The notes under the pieces were generated by a model. It made no database searches. It was not told where the DNA came from and saw nothing but the letters and a program-made list of their open reading frames with translations. Position numbers and translations under genes: made by a program. DNA of 64,000 nucleotides from Vibrio sp. B1FLJ16 (GTDB taxonomy: Bacteria; Pseudomonadota; Gammaproteobacteria; Enterobacterales; Vibrionaceae): positions 2,108,001 to 2,172,000 of the forward strand of contig NZ_HG992749.1 of the NCBI RefSeq assembly GCF_905175385.1, in the 5' to 3' direction. Positions 25,093 to 34,994 of this stretch are shown piece after piece; within the stretch, counting starts at the first letter, position 1; every line of letters starts with the position of its first letter.

Positions 25093-25836
25093 TCACTGAG
25101 TTTTTTCTGTTGCAATTTGACGTACCCAAGGGCGGTGACCCTCTTTACTGATGATTTCATTTCTGAAACGCACCATGGTCACGGCACCAAAGAAGAACGC
25201 AAAACCCAAAATATTCAGTAACAGTGGCCAGAGCATGTCAGCTGAAATGGATGGTTGCTCGAACTTCGTGATAGTCGCACCTTGGTGCAGCGTGTTCCAC
25301 CATTCAACCGAGAAATGGATGATTGGTAAGTTCACAACACCAACGATGGCTAAAATACCTGCGGCTTTTGCTGCGGTCTTTTGATCATCAAAAGCGTGGT
25401 ACAGCGCAATAACCCCTAAATATAAAAATAGAAGAATAAGTTCAGAAGTAAGGCGAGCATCCCATACCCACCAAGTGCCCCACATTGGCTTACCCCATAC
25501 CGCGCCGGTTACCAATGCAATAAAGGTGTATACCGCGCCGATAGGAGCCATAGCTAACGCAGCCATATCGGAAAGACGGACTTGCCATACGAGTCCAATA
25601 AACGCAGCTATCGCCATCGACAGGTAAGCGCCCATAGACCACATAGCGGATGGAACATGAATATAGATGATTCGGAAACTATCACCTTGTTGATAATCAG
25701 AAGGCGCAAACGCCAATCCCCAAACCGTACCAACAGTCAAGCACACGAGGGCTAATACAGAAAACCACGGCAGGAACTTACCACTCAGGCGGTAAGCCGC
25801 TTCAGGCTTGGCGTAAGGATGTAGCCATTTCCACAT
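25093..25836 (-). CDS. ccmC: Haem transporter subunit CcmC
   Basis: This 247-residue protein has six transmembrane helices and the tryptophan-rich WWD motif (WGTWWVWDARLTSELIL, about residues 119-135) that presents haem to CcmE. Two conserved periplasmic histidines flank it (IHVPSAMW and HFSVEWWNTLHQG). The 104 bp gap to ccmB is the largest within the operon and contains a weak GCACAG/CTGTGC hairpin, which might modulate expression between ccmAB and the rest. Confidence 0.95.
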   Translation of the reverse strand: MWKWLHPYAKPEAAYRLSGKFLPWFSVLALVCLTVGTVWGLAFAPSDYQQGDSFRIIYIHVPSAMWSMGAYLSMAIAAFIGLVWQVRLSDMAALAMAPIGAVYTFIALVTGAVWGKPMWGTWWVWDARLTSELILLFLYLGVIALYHAFDDQKTAAKAAGILAIVGVVNLPIIHFSVEWWNTLHQGATITKFEQPSISADMLWPLLLNILGFAFFFGAVTMVRFRNEIISKEGHRPWVRQIATEKTQ

Positions 25837-25940
25837 GTTTTGTTCTCACTCTTACTATCAGGGGCACAGTCTGACTGGCCTGAGCCATTGCTGTGCTTTA
25901 ATCATTAAGTAAGCCCTTTCAGAAGGACCACTTGTTAATG

Positions 25941-26609
25941 TTAGTTAACACTAACCCGCAACGCAGCACTGATTGCAAATGGTGTGAATGTTATCGCACC
26001 CATTAGCATCGCGCCTAAAATCGCCAGTTGGCCGTTATACGCCACACCGAGCGCCGCCGCATCAATTGCAGACGTTGCAAAAATCAGGATTGGGATATAG
26101 AGCGGAAGAACAAGCAGACTTAAAAGTACGCCGCCCTTTTGCAACCCAACCGTCAGTGCCACACCAATGGCACCAATAAAACTAAGCGCTGGTGTACCTA
26201 CAGCTAATGTAAGCACAACCGCAAGCCAAGTATCGAAATCAAGAGAAAGTAAAACCGCTAACAGAGGACTGATCAAAATAAGTGGTAAGCCCGTTAACAG
26301 CCAGTGAGCAATAACCTTCGAAATCACGACAAGTTGCAATGGGATTGGCATAAGCATCATTTGCTCCAATGCACCGTCTTGAAAGTCATCACGAAACAGA
26401 CGCTCTAATGATAATAATGCAGACAGCAATGCAGCAACCCAAACAATGCCTGCTGAAATACGTGCTAACAAATTTGGCTCAGGACCAATACTCAGAGGAA
26501 ACAAGGTGATAACAATGATAAAAAACCAAAGCGGATTCAGAATGTCTGCTTGACGGCGATATGCAATCAAGAGCTCGCGACGAATAATAGTGGTCATGGC
26601 CGAGATCAT
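25941..26609 (-). CDS. ccmB: Haem exporter permease CcmB
   Basis: CcmB is the integral membrane subunit of the CcmAB ABC transporter that, with CcmCD, powers release of holo-CcmE. The protein has 222 residues and about six transmembrane helices. A GTG at 26618 overlaps ccmA by 8 bp and would add three residues; ATG 26609, preceded by GGGTG at a spacing of about 7, is preferred, and a third in-frame ATG lies at 26597. The characteristic segments RRELLIAYRRQADILNPL and the EPNLLARISAGIVWV stretch are present. Confidence 0.94.
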   Translation of the reverse strand: MISAMTTIIRRELLIAYRRQADILNPLWFFIIVITLFPLSIGPEPNLLARISAGIVWVAALLSALLSLERLFRDDFQDGALEQMMLMPIPLQLVVISKVIAHWLLTGLPLILISPLLAVLLSLDFDTWLAVVLTLAVGTPALSFIGAIGVALTVGLQKGGVLLSLLVLPLYIPILIFATSAIDAAALGVAYNGQLAILGAMLMGAITFTPFAISAALRVSVN

Positions 26610-26610
26610 A

Positions 26611-27228
26611 TCAATCACCCAGTTTAATTTTTCTAAGTTTAGAGCTGTCGGAAAACATATCTTGGTGTGTGGTCAGAATAACGATGCCGCCGCTGTCGGC
26701 ATGATTAGCAAACAATGCTTCTAATACCTTGACGCCTTGTTTATCAATGGCCGTAAGTGGCTCATCTAAAATCCACAAAATTTGCTTGCTCAGCCACAGC
26801 CTTGCCAGCGCTACGCGACGTTGCTGACCCGCAGAGAGCTGTGCCACAGGAATATCTTCCCTTCCCGCTAAGCCAACTTGCGTCAATGCAGTATATATTT
26901 CATCGTCGGAGGTGTGATTATTGTGGATAGACTGATAAAAACGGAGGTTTTCTAATGCAGTTAGTTCACGCTTTACGCCGGTTTGATGCCCCAGGAACAG
27001 GAGGTCACGATGAAAGATATCCCGAGATTTTTCAACCTCTTCTCCCTTCCACTTGATGATGCCGTCTTCCCTGTCACCTAACCCGGTAACAATTCGTAAC
27101 AGCGTCGTTTTTCCTGTTCCGTTTCGCCCTTCAATCTGAACCAGTTCGCCTGGTTTTATTTCAAATTTCAAGTTTTCAAACAGGACCCTTTCATCACGGA
27201 TCGCAGTAAGGTTAGACACTTCTAACAT
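26611..27228 (-). CDS. ccmA: Haem exporter ATP-binding protein CcmA
   Basis: This 205-residue ABC ATPase is the first gene of the ccm operon. The Walker A motif is GRNGTGKTT (about residues 34-42), the ABC signature LSAGQQRR, Walker B is [10 protein letters not shown], and the switch histidine is in LTTHQ. It energises the CcmABCD complex at the cytoplasmic face. The upstream 312 bp up to the DUF2802 gene contain a palindromic repeat and the terminator of the motility locus. No obvious promoter box was identified. Confidence 0.95.
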   Translation of the reverse strand: MLEVSNLTAIRDERVLFENLKFEIKPGELVQIEGRNGTGKTTLLRIVTGLGDREDGIIKWKGEEVEKSRDIFHRDLLFLGHQTGVKRELTALENLRFYQSIHNNHTSDDEIYTALTQVGLAGREDIPVAQLSAGQQRRVALARLWLSKQILWILDEPLTAIDKQGVKVLEALFANHADSGGIVILTTHQDMFSDSSKLRKIKLGD

Positions 27229-27376
27229 AGGGCTTCAACTAAATAATGAACGAGCGCGTATATTAGCACAGCTTACTTAAGACGAAACAGGATAAGAGGC
27301 TATAGATGTAAGTAAGTTCATGAATTTTTGTTAACTTAACTACACAATCCGATAAAATTAACCATAAATAGTTATA

Positions 27377-27434
27377 TATACCCAAGTGACTTCAAGATGC
27401 AGGATTCAGAGCATCTTGATGTTACTTGGGTATA
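27377..27434. repeat. TATACCCAAGT palindromic repeat, copy 2
   Basis: The 24-bp arms TATACCCAAGTGACTTCAAG.. and ..CTTGATGTTACTTGGGTATA differ at two positions and enclose a 10-base centre. The element at 20026-20068 shares the outer arm pattern. A non-coding mobile or REP-like palindrome is likely. Confidence 0.7.
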
Positions 27435-27495
27435 CATTGACAGCGATAGTGCATTAATTTCATAACAGGCCAAACGTTCATTTCTGAAGCTTATA

Positions 27496-27527
27496 AACAA
27501 AAAAAGAAGCCGAAGCTTCTTTTTTGT
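27496..27527 (-). terminator. Intrinsic terminator of the che/fla operon
   Basis: AGAAGC, CGAA tetraloop, GCTTCT, flanked by long A and T runs on either side. It lies 14 bp after the stop of the DUF2802 gene and can act in both directions. Confidence 0.85.
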
Positions 27528-27540
27528 TTAGGAGTCTGTT

Positions 27541-28041
27541 CTAACGTCGTCTTTTTCCGCGTGAAGGATAGTTCTGCGCTTCAGATGGACGACCGCTGAG
27601 TGGCGGAATTTTTTCTTTACCTGCAAGCTTTTTCTGTAGCGATAGCATCAGCTCAGCTTCTGCTTTTGGTAACTCGCACTCTTCAATCAGCTCGTTGATA
27701 TCTGCGCCAAGCTGAACCATTTTGGATGCTCGGCTGTATAACCTGCCGTCTGTATCTGCATGTTCGAGCTCGCGAATGCGCTCGTTTAAATGCTGAATAA
27801 TATCTTGCTGCTCTGTAACCTTTTGTCCGAGGCCTACGACGACAGACCGAACTTCCAGTAACTGTTTGTTCAGTTTCTGCATATCTTTATCGGCTTGACG
27901 GACTTGAGCTCGCTGGTGATCGATTTTCTTTTGCAAACCAGAGCGGATACGCAGTTGAAAAACGAACAGCAACAAGACAATGAAAGCCACGCCACCAGTA
28001 ATAACAGGTACAGATAGAAAATTCACTTCAGCCATGATCAT
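27541..28041 (-). CDS. DUF2802 domain-containing membrane protein
   Basis: This 166-residue protein has one N-terminal transmembrane helix (about residues 8-28, VPVITGGVAFIVLLLFVFQL), a long predicted coiled coil (about 35-90, KKIDHQRAQVRQADKDMQKL onward), and a short helical DUF2802 domain (about 100-145) with GADINELIEECELPKAEAELM. The tail is basic (SRGKRRR). Function is unknown. Vibrios and relatives often encode it directly after cheW (8 bp gap here), so a role linked to the polar chemotaxis array or flagellum is plausible but unproven. It is the last gene before the terminator. Confidence 0.75.
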   Translation of the reverse strand: MIMAEVNFLSVPVITGGVAFIVLLLFVFQLRIRSGLQKKIDHQRAQVRQADKDMQKLNKQLLEVRSVVVGLGQKVTEQQDIIQHLNERIRELEHADTDGRLYSRASKMVQLGADINELIEECELPKAEAELMLSLQKKLAGKEKIPPLSGRPSEAQNYPSRGKRRR

Positions 28042-28049
28042 TCAGCCAA

Positions 28050-28544
28050 TTACAGGTGAGCCATTTCATCCCATTCGTCTTCAGAAAGCAGCTTGTTTAG
28101 GTCTACCAGGATAAGGAGCTTGCCATCGCGGTTGCTAACGCCCTGAATAAACTTAGCACTCTCGTCGGTACCAACAGAAGGTGTAGTGTCAATCTCAGAA
28201 GAACGCAGGTAAACTACTTCCGCTACGCTATCAACCAGAATACCAATCACCTGACGTTCAGACTCGATAACAATAATACGTGTATTATCAGTAACCTCGC
28301 CTTCCATCAGGCCGAAACGTGAACGCGTATCGATAACCGTTACTACGTTGCCACGCAGGTTAATAATACCCAGCACATAATCTGGCGCACCCGGAACAGG
28401 GGCTATTTCTGTGTAACGAAGCACTTCACGTACCTGCATTACGTTAATGCCGTACGTTTCTTCTTCTAGCTGGAACGTCACCCACTGAAGAACTTCGTCA
28501 TTGGTTACATCTTTCTTCACTTCTACTTCAAAAGCTTGAGACAT
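28050..28544 (-). CDS. cheW: Chemotaxis coupling protein CheW
   Basis: This 164-residue single-domain CheW adaptor links chemoreceptors to the kinase CheA in the cytosolic array. The family core is intact: WVTFQLEEETYGINVMQVREVL, GIINLRGNVVTVIDTR, and a C-terminal KLLILVDLNKLL. The gene follows parP by 35 bp. The presence of ParP and ParC next door places it in the polar array system rather than in an accessory chemotaxis cluster. Confidence 0.95.
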   Translation of the reverse strand: MSQAFEVEVKKDVTNDEVLQWVTFQLEEETYGINVMQVREVLRYTEIAPVPGAPDYVLGIINLRGNVVTVIDTRSRFGLMEGEVTDNTRIIVIESERQVIGILVDSVAEVVYLRSSEIDTTPSVGTDESAKFIQGVSNRDGKLLILVDLNKLLSEDEWDEMAHL

Positions 28545-28579
28545 AGTTAATCCTCGTTAATGTCGTTCCCGACTTTATT

Positions 28580-29612
<1,033 letters not shown>

Positions 29613-29623
<11 letters not shown>

Positions 29624-30389
29624 GCGCTAACCTCTCCAGATAAATCAGTAACTGCTTGTAAGCAAATACGCCACGACTGCCTGATGCAAAGTGAGAAGCC
29701 GGTAAGTGCTTAAGACTGGCATCGCGGAACTTGGTGTCGATTGGTACCGCAGATGTCCACACCTGATTCGGATAATCCTGTTTCAGTTGCGTTAGTGTCT
29801 GCAGCGAGGCGCGGGTACGCTTGTCGTACATTGTCGGTACTATCGTAACGTTAAAGCCGCCCGGACGAGACTTCTGCATGATGGTCAGCGTGCGCATCAT
29901 ACGCTCAAGACCTTTCATTGCTAAGAACTCTGTCTGAACCGGGATCAGAATACGGTCACTGGCTGCAAGTGCGTTGACCATCATCACGCCTAGGATCGGC
30001 GGACAGTCTATCAACACATAGTCGTAATCTTGTTCTACGGTTTTCAACGCACGCTTCAGGATAAGCCCCATACCACTGCGATTCCCCATCACGCGATCCA
30101 GTGTCGCAAGGGACATATGTGCGGGTATGATATCCATCCCTTCTAGCTTTGTTTCAAGGATTAAAGGTTTTACCGTTTCACGGGAAAACGTCTTTAGCTG
30201 AAACAAGTCAAATAAACTTGATGAGACATTATCTGAATCATAACCGAGGTAAGTCGTCAGTGATCCGTGCGGATCGGTATCGACCATAAGCACTCGATGA
30301 CCTTGCTGGCTCAAAAGACCCGCTAATGTCACAGTGGATGTCGTTTTACCTACACCACCTTTTTGGTTAGCTACACTCCAAACGATCAT
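29613..30389 (-). CDS. parC: ParC, ParA-like ATPase for polar chemotaxis-array placement
   Basis: This 258-residue Soj/ParA-type ATPase has the deviant Walker A motif KGGVGKTTS (residues 10-18) and the switch segment DTDPHGSLT. It lies between cheB and parP, not beside parB or gidB, so it is not the chromosome-partition ParA. Vibrio ParC forms a polar gradient, recruits ParP and so brings chemotaxis arrays to the flagellated pole. The gap to cheB is 8 bp. It is one of two MinD/ParA-family ATPases in the locus; the other is FlhG. Confidence 0.9.
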
Positions 30390-30397
30390 GATCTATC

Positions 30398-31510
30398 CTA
30401 CGCTAACCCCAACTCTACCAGCATACGCTCGCTAATGCGGTCGAGAGGTAAATCTTCAGACGAAAGCCCCGCTTTGGCAACAGCTTGTGGCATACCATAT
30501 ACCACGCAGCTGTCTTCATCCTGCGCCCAAATGGTTGAACCGGCAGATTTCAGCATACGTGCACCTTCGCGACCGTCAGCACCCATACCGGTAAGTACGA
30601 GTGACAGTACTTTGTCTCCATACACTTTGGCAGCAGAACCGAAGGTAACATCGACACACGGTTTGTAGTTCATGCGATCGCCACCATCTATGATACGCAG
30701 ACGCGCGGCACCTGCACGGCCATCAACCATCATCTGCTTACCGCCGGGAGCAAGATAAGCAACGCCCGCCTGTAAAACATCACCATCCTGTGCTTCTCTA
30801 ACCTGAATCTTGCACAGAGAGTTCAAGCGGCTGGCAAAGGCGGCAGTAAAGGTCGCAGGCATATGCTGGATAAGAACAATCGGATGCGGATAGTTAACCG
30901 GCAATTGCGTCAGTATCTTTTGCAATGCAACAGGCCCGCCAGTAGACGTACCAATCGCCGTCAGCTGATATCTCTTACCCGAAGCACGATATTTCGACAC
31001 TGACGGACGTGGAGCTGCCACTGCGGTGTTCGAAGGACGTGTTGCCAACGGTCGTGCAGTTGACGTCTCACTCACGGTCGAGGTCCGTACTGCAGGGCGG
31101 CGCAAATATGCGCGCTTGGATGCTATCTGAATCACACGCTGCTGAAGAAGCGATACTGCCTCATCACGGTTACGTGCAATGTCTTCAAACTTTTTCGGTA
31201 AGAAATCCAGAGCGCCTGCATCGAGCGCATCAAGTGTTGCTTTCGCCCCATCATGAGTCAGGGACGAAAACATCAGGATTGGCGTAGGAGACGCTGCCAT
31301 TATCTCACGGACGGCAGTAATACCATCCATCACGGGCATTTCAATATCCATGGTAATGACGTCTGGCTTGAGCGACTTGGCTTTTTCCACCGCTTCTTTG
31401 CCATTAACCGCAACGTCAATTACCTCTAGGCGCGATTCTGAGTTGATGATTTCGCTAACGCGACGACGGAAAAAACTTGAATCATCTACGACTAGTACTT
31501 TAATCGCCAT
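30398..31510 (-). CDS. cheB: Chemotaxis response regulator protein-glutamate methylesterase CheB
   Basis: CheB removes methyl groups (and deamidates glutamines) on chemoreceptors for adaptation. The 370-residue protein has an N-terminal receiver domain with phospho-acceptor D55 ([12 protein letters not shown]), a linker (about 125-175, Ser/Thr/Ala/Pro-rich), and a C-terminal esterase domain with the catalytic serine in IGTSTGGP, the histidine in QHMPATF and the aspartate in GMGADG. No cheR is next to it; it must lie elsewhere in the genome. It follows cheA by 29 bp. Confidence 0.95.
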   Translation of the reverse strand: MAIKVLVVDDSSFFRRRVSEIINSESRLEVIDVAVNGKEAVEKAKSLKPDVITMDIEMPVMDGITAVREIMAASPTPILMFSSLTHDGAKATLDALDAGALDFLPKKFEDIARNRDEAVSLLQQRVIQIASKRAYLRRPAVRTSTVSETSTARPLATRPSNTAVAAPRPSVSKYRASGKRYQLTAIGTSTGGPVALQKILTQLPVNYPHPIVLIQHMPATFTAAFASRLNSLCKIQVREAQDGDVLQAGVAYLAPGGKQMMVDGRAGAARLRIIDGGDRMNYKPCVDVTFGSAAKVYGDKVLSLVLTGMGADGREGARMLKSAGSTIWAQDEDSCVVYGMPQAVAKAGLSSEDLPLDRISERMLVELGLA

Positions 31511-31539
31511 TTTGTTCCTTTTCTAAACCTCAGCTTCGC

Positions 31540-33714
31540 TTAAATGCGAGAAGCCGATGCGTATCGCGTAAGTAAATCTGGCACATCAAGAATCAGGGCG
31601 ATGTGACCATCACTAGTGATAGTTGCACCTGCCATACCCGGGGTACCTTGCAATAATTTGTCCAGCGGTTTGATAACCACTTCTTCCTGACCAATGAGAG
31701 TATCAACCACAAAACCAACGCGCTGACTGCCCAACTGAACGATCACCACATGACCGTGTCCGGTACGCTGTTCAACTCGAGGAGATTTGGCAGCCAACCA
31801 GTTTTGCAGATAGAACAGCGGAATAGACTTATCGCGAACAATGATAGTCAGCTGACCGTCAACCACATTGGTACGGCTTAAATCTAAATGGAAGATTTCA
31901 TTTACCGATGCCAGAGGTAACGCAAACGGATGGCCACCAACGCCAACCATCAGAGTTGGCAGGATTGCCAGCGTAAGCGGTACTTTGATAGTAATCTTAG
32001 TGCCTTTACCAAGCTCAGAGTCGATATCAATAGAACCATTCAGCGTATTGATTGCGGTCTTCACCACATCCATACCTACGCCGCGGCCTGAAATATCAGA
32101 AATTTTCTCTTTACTAGAGAAACCCGGTGCAAAGATTAAGTTGAAACACTCTTTGTCGGTCAAACGAGCGGCAGCGTCTTCGTCCATCATGCCGCGTTTA
32201 ACGGCGATACCACGAAGTTTGTTTGGATCCATACCGCCACCGTCATCGACGATCGCCAGTTCAATATGGTCGCCTTCTTGCGATGCAGAAAGAATCACTT
32301 TACCGGTACGTGATTTACCCGCTTGTACGCGATCATCCGGCATTTCAATACCGTGGTCGACAGAGTTACGCACCAAGTGGATCAATGGGTCGGCCAGAGC
32401 CTCAACCAGGTTTTTATCCAGGTCAGTTTCTTCACCGCGCATTTCCAGCACGATGTCTTTGTTCAGGTTGCGCGCCAGGTCGCGAACAACACGCGGGAAG
32501 CGGCCAAACACTTTTTTGATTGGCTGCATGCGTGTTTTCATTACGGCACCTTGAAGGTCTGCAGTAACTACATCAAGGTTGGCCACCGCTTTCGACATTT
32601 CTTCGTCGTTGCTGTTTAGCCCGAGGCTCAACAAACGGTTACGCACCAGTACAAGCTCGCCGACCATGTTCATAATGGTATCAAGCGTAGAAGTATCAAC
32701 ACGCACCGTCGCTTCTGCTTGTGGCTTTTTAACAGCAGGGGCTGATGCTTTTGCTTCTTCTTTCTTTGCAACCGGTTGTGATTGTGGCTGTACTGCAGGA
32801 GCCTGAGCTTTCGGCACATCGGCTACTGTATTTACCGTTGCTGGCTTAGTCGCTGCTTCCAGTTCTTCAACTGACGGTCCTTTACCGCTGCCGTGTAATT
32901 CATCTAGCAGTTTCTCGAACTCATCATCCGTCATCAGATCGCTGTCTGAGGATGAAGCACTTACAGACGCAACCGGCTCAGGAGCTTTTGTTGGTTCAGT
33001 AGACATCTCGCCTGACGTAGTCGGGCTCTTACCAACGCCATGCAGCTCGTCAAGAAGACGTTCAAACTCATCGTCAGTAATATCGCCACTGTCACTAGCA
33101 GGTGCACTTGCCTGTACAGGTGCAGAAGGTGCTGGCTTAGACGCGCCAGGTGCACTGCCTTTACCGTGCAGTTCATCCAGCAGCTTTTCAAATTCGTCTT
33201 GGGTAATATCATCCACAGAACCCGTACCAGAATCGGCTGCAGGAGCAGATGGTTCGTCAACAACAGGTTCAGGAGTTACCACCTCTGGTACAGCGGCTGC
33301 GCTGGCAACCACTTCATCCTGTGACTCAGGTTTACACAGGCGGTGTAATTCTTCCAGAAGAGCAGGGTCAGCCGCTTCTGGTTCTTCACGCTCTTTTACA
33401 GCCTGGAACTGAGTATTTACTGTGTCCAGCGCCTTAAGCATGGTATCCATCAAGCTTGGCGTTACTGAACGTTGACCGTTGCGTAAAATGTCGAATACAT
33501 TCTCGGCACCATGGCAAGTGTCTACCAGTTCAGCGAGTGAAAGGAAGCCGGCTCCGCCTTTTACAGTATGAAATCCGCGGAAAATGGCATTAAGTAAGTC
33601 TTTGTCTTCTGGGTTGTTTTCCAATTCCACCAACTGCTCAGACAGCAGTTCGAGAATCTCCCCAGCTTCAATTAAAAAGTCCTGAAGAATATCTTCGTCT
33701 AAATCGTAGCTCAT
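31540..33714 (-). CDS. cheA: Chemotaxis histidine kinase CheA
   Basis: This 724-residue kinase of the receptor array phosphorylates CheY and CheB. Domain order: P1/Hpt (1-130) with phospho-histidine H49 (GFHTVKGGAG), a long linker (about 131-335), P3 dimerisation (starts near 340, VRVDTSTLDTIMNMVGELV), P4 HATPase with LVRNSVDHGIE and SGRGVGMDVV, and P5/CheW-like. There is no recognisable folded P2 domain. The linker instead carries three copies of a D-[IL]-x-DEFE[KR]LLDELHG motif, at residues 169-186, 211-228 and 259-277, that resembles the CheY-binding N-terminus of FliM. The linker may also hold the ParP-interaction (LID) region described in Vibrio CheA. Confidence 0.95.
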   Translation of the reverse strand: MSYDLDEDILQDFLIEAGEILELLSEQLVELENNPEDKDLLNAIFRGFHTVKGGAGFLSLAELVDTCHGAENVFDILRNGQRSVTPSLMDTMLKALDTVNTQFQAVKEREEPEAADPALLEELHRLCKPESQDEVVASAAAVPEVVTPEPVVDEPSAPAADSGTGSVDDITQDEFEKLLDELHGKGSAPGASKPAPSAPVQASAPASDSGDITDDEFERLLDELHGVGKSPTTSGEMSTEPTKAPEPVASVSASSSDSDLMTDDEFEKLLDELHGSGKGPSVEELEAATKPATVNTVADVPKAQAPAVQPQSQPVAKKEEAKASAPAVKKPQAEATVRVDTSTLDTIMNMVGELVLVRNRLLSLGLNSNDEEMSKAVANLDVVTADLQGAVMKTRMQPIKKVFGRFPRVVRDLARNLNKDIVLEMRGEETDLDKNLVEALADPLIHLVRNSVDHGIEMPDDRVQAGKSRTGKVILSASQEGDHIELAIVDDGGGMDPNKLRGIAVKRGMMDEDAAARLTDKECFNLIFAPGFSSKEKISDISGRGVGMDVVKTAINTLNGSIDIDSELGKGTKITIKVPLTLAILPTLMVGVGGHPFALPLASVNEIFHLDLSRTNVVDGQLTIIVRDKSIPLFYLQNWLAAKSPRVEQRTGHGHVVIVQLGSQRVGFVVDTLIGQEEVVIKPLDKLLQGTPGMAGATITSDGHIALILDVPDLLTRYASASRI

Positions 33715-33723
33715 ACGTTACCT

Positions 33724-34464
33724 TTAAAATCCAAGACTGGACAACAAGTCATCGACTTCGTCCTGGGATGAAACCGCATCTTCTCTCTGTTCAGGATGAA
33801 GAATCGGACCCTCGGCTTCACTTGATGATTTAACTTTTTTATCTGCCGATGTTGCAAAAACTTGAGTCTGTTCTTCTGATTTGTTTCCGGAGAATACGGT
33901 GAGAATGTCCACTAAACGGCTTTCCACCTCATTCACTAGGGTAATTACCCGGCGAATAATTTGGCCTGTTAAGTCTTGGAAGTCTTGCGCCATGAGAATT
34001 TCGGTCAATTGGCCGCGTAACTCAGTGCTGTCACCTTCTACCTGAACTAACAGTTCTTCGATACGATGACAAAGTGCTTTGAATTCGCTTAACTCAATAC
34101 GACCGCGCATCAGTTCATTCCATTGAGGGCGGACTTGTTGGAGACCGTCATGCAAGTTATCAGCGATAGGAAGGCAGCAATCTACTGCATCCATCGTCTT
34201 ATTTGCTGCCAGTTCCGTTTTCTCGATCACATAGTTCAGACGGTCCCTTGCGTCAGGGATTTCGTCTTTCGCAATTTCAGTCATGCGTTGTTCGAGATTG
34301 AACTGCTTTAGTGAATCATGGAGATCACGTGTTAGTGCTCCAATTTCCTGAAGCATTGGGTTCTCAGTGCCTTCATATATTGAGGCTACAAGCCGGTTGG
34401 CTTGCTCCTGCTCTTCGTTTTCCAGCATCTGAACGAGCGACTTCGCCTGCTCTAGTGAGATCAT
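33724..34464 (-). CDS. cheZ: Protein phosphatase CheZ
   Basis: CheZ dephosphorylates CheY-P. The 246-residue protein is mainly a long helical hairpin; the catalytic-glutamine segment is in AQDFQDLTGQIIRRV (about residues 154-168). A flexible linker (about 195-235) leads to the C-terminal CheY-binding peptide DEVDDLLSSLGF, which closely matches the E. coli one. It is located 9 bp before cheA. A 117 bp gap separates it from cheY, with no terminator seen in it. Confidence 0.94.
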   Translation of the reverse strand: MISLEQAKSLVQMLENEEQEQANRLVASIYEGTENPMLQEIGALTRDLHDSLKQFNLEQRMTEIAKDEIPDARDRLNYVIEKTELAANKTMDAVDCCLPIADNLHDGLQQVRPQWNELMRGRIELSEFKALCHRIEELLVQVEGDSTELRGQLTEILMAQDFQDLTGQIIRRVITLVNEVESRLVDILTVFSGNKSEEQTQVFATSADKKVKSSSEAEGPILHPEQREDAVSSQDEVDDLLSSLGF

Positions 34465-34581
34465 TCTGAATAGACCCTTTACGTTTAGTTCTTCTTATCG
34501 CTTTAGTAAACGCTCATAGAGTCATTTGTAATGTTTTTTTATTTGATATCAAAGACTCAAGTAGCAAAAGAGAAAAGAGAG

Positions 34582-34974
34582 TTATAAACGCTCGAAAATT
34601 TTATCTAGTTTTTCTTTTAGTGTTGCAGCTGTAAATGGCTTAACAATGTAACCATTAACGCCTGCCTGAGCAGCTTCGATGATCTGCTCTCGCTTAGCTT
34701 CTGCTGTGATCATAAGAACCGGAAGGTGCTTAAGTTCCGCATCTGCACGGATATGTTTAAGTAAGTCGATACCTTGCATCCCTGGCATGTTCCAATCCGT
34801 CACGACAAAATCGAAGTCACCTTTTTTCAGCATAGGTAAAGCAGTTAAACCATCATCCGCTTCCTGAGTGTTATTGAAACCTAAGTCACGAAGCAGGTTT
34901 TTAACAATACGGCGCATTGTTGAAAAGTCATCAACAATAAGGATCTTCATGTTTTTATTCAAAATAGCCTCCAC
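34582..34974 (-). CDS. cheY: Chemotaxis response regulator CheY
   Basis: This single-domain receiver, when phosphorylated, binds FliM/FliN and switches motor rotation. The acidic pocket DD is at 15-16, the phospho-acceptor aspartate in VVTDWNMPG, a Thr in MITAEA, and the Lys in YIVKPF. The frame can start at GTG 34974 (130 residues, [10 protein letters not shown], the form usual in Vibrio annotations). However, the only strong Shine-Dalgarno (GGAGG) overlaps codons 1-3 and lies 5 bases before TTG 34962, which would give a 126-residue protein, [12 protein letters not shown]. It follows fliA by 20 bp. Confidence 0.95.
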   Translation of the reverse strand: MEAILNKNMKILIVDDFSTMRRIVKNLLRDLGFNNTQEADDGLTALPMLKKGDFDFVVTDWNMPGMQGIDLLKHIRADAELKHLPVLMITAEAKREQIIEAAQAGVNGYIVKPFTAATLKEKLDKIFERL

Positions 34975-34994
34975 TGAATCGTAAATCAGTGTTT

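Larger units (their letters stand above)
27229..27540. other. Intergenic region between the motility locus and ccmA
   Basis: These 312 bp are without a gene. They hold the 58-bp palindrome (27377-27434), the motility-operon terminator (27496-27527) and AT-rich DNA that should contain the ccmA promoter. Confidence 0.6.

Noticed and set aside
31868..32554. 228-codon frame antisense to cheA
   Set aside because: It lies opposite the conserved kinase domain, and its composition is that of a reverse-frame shadow.
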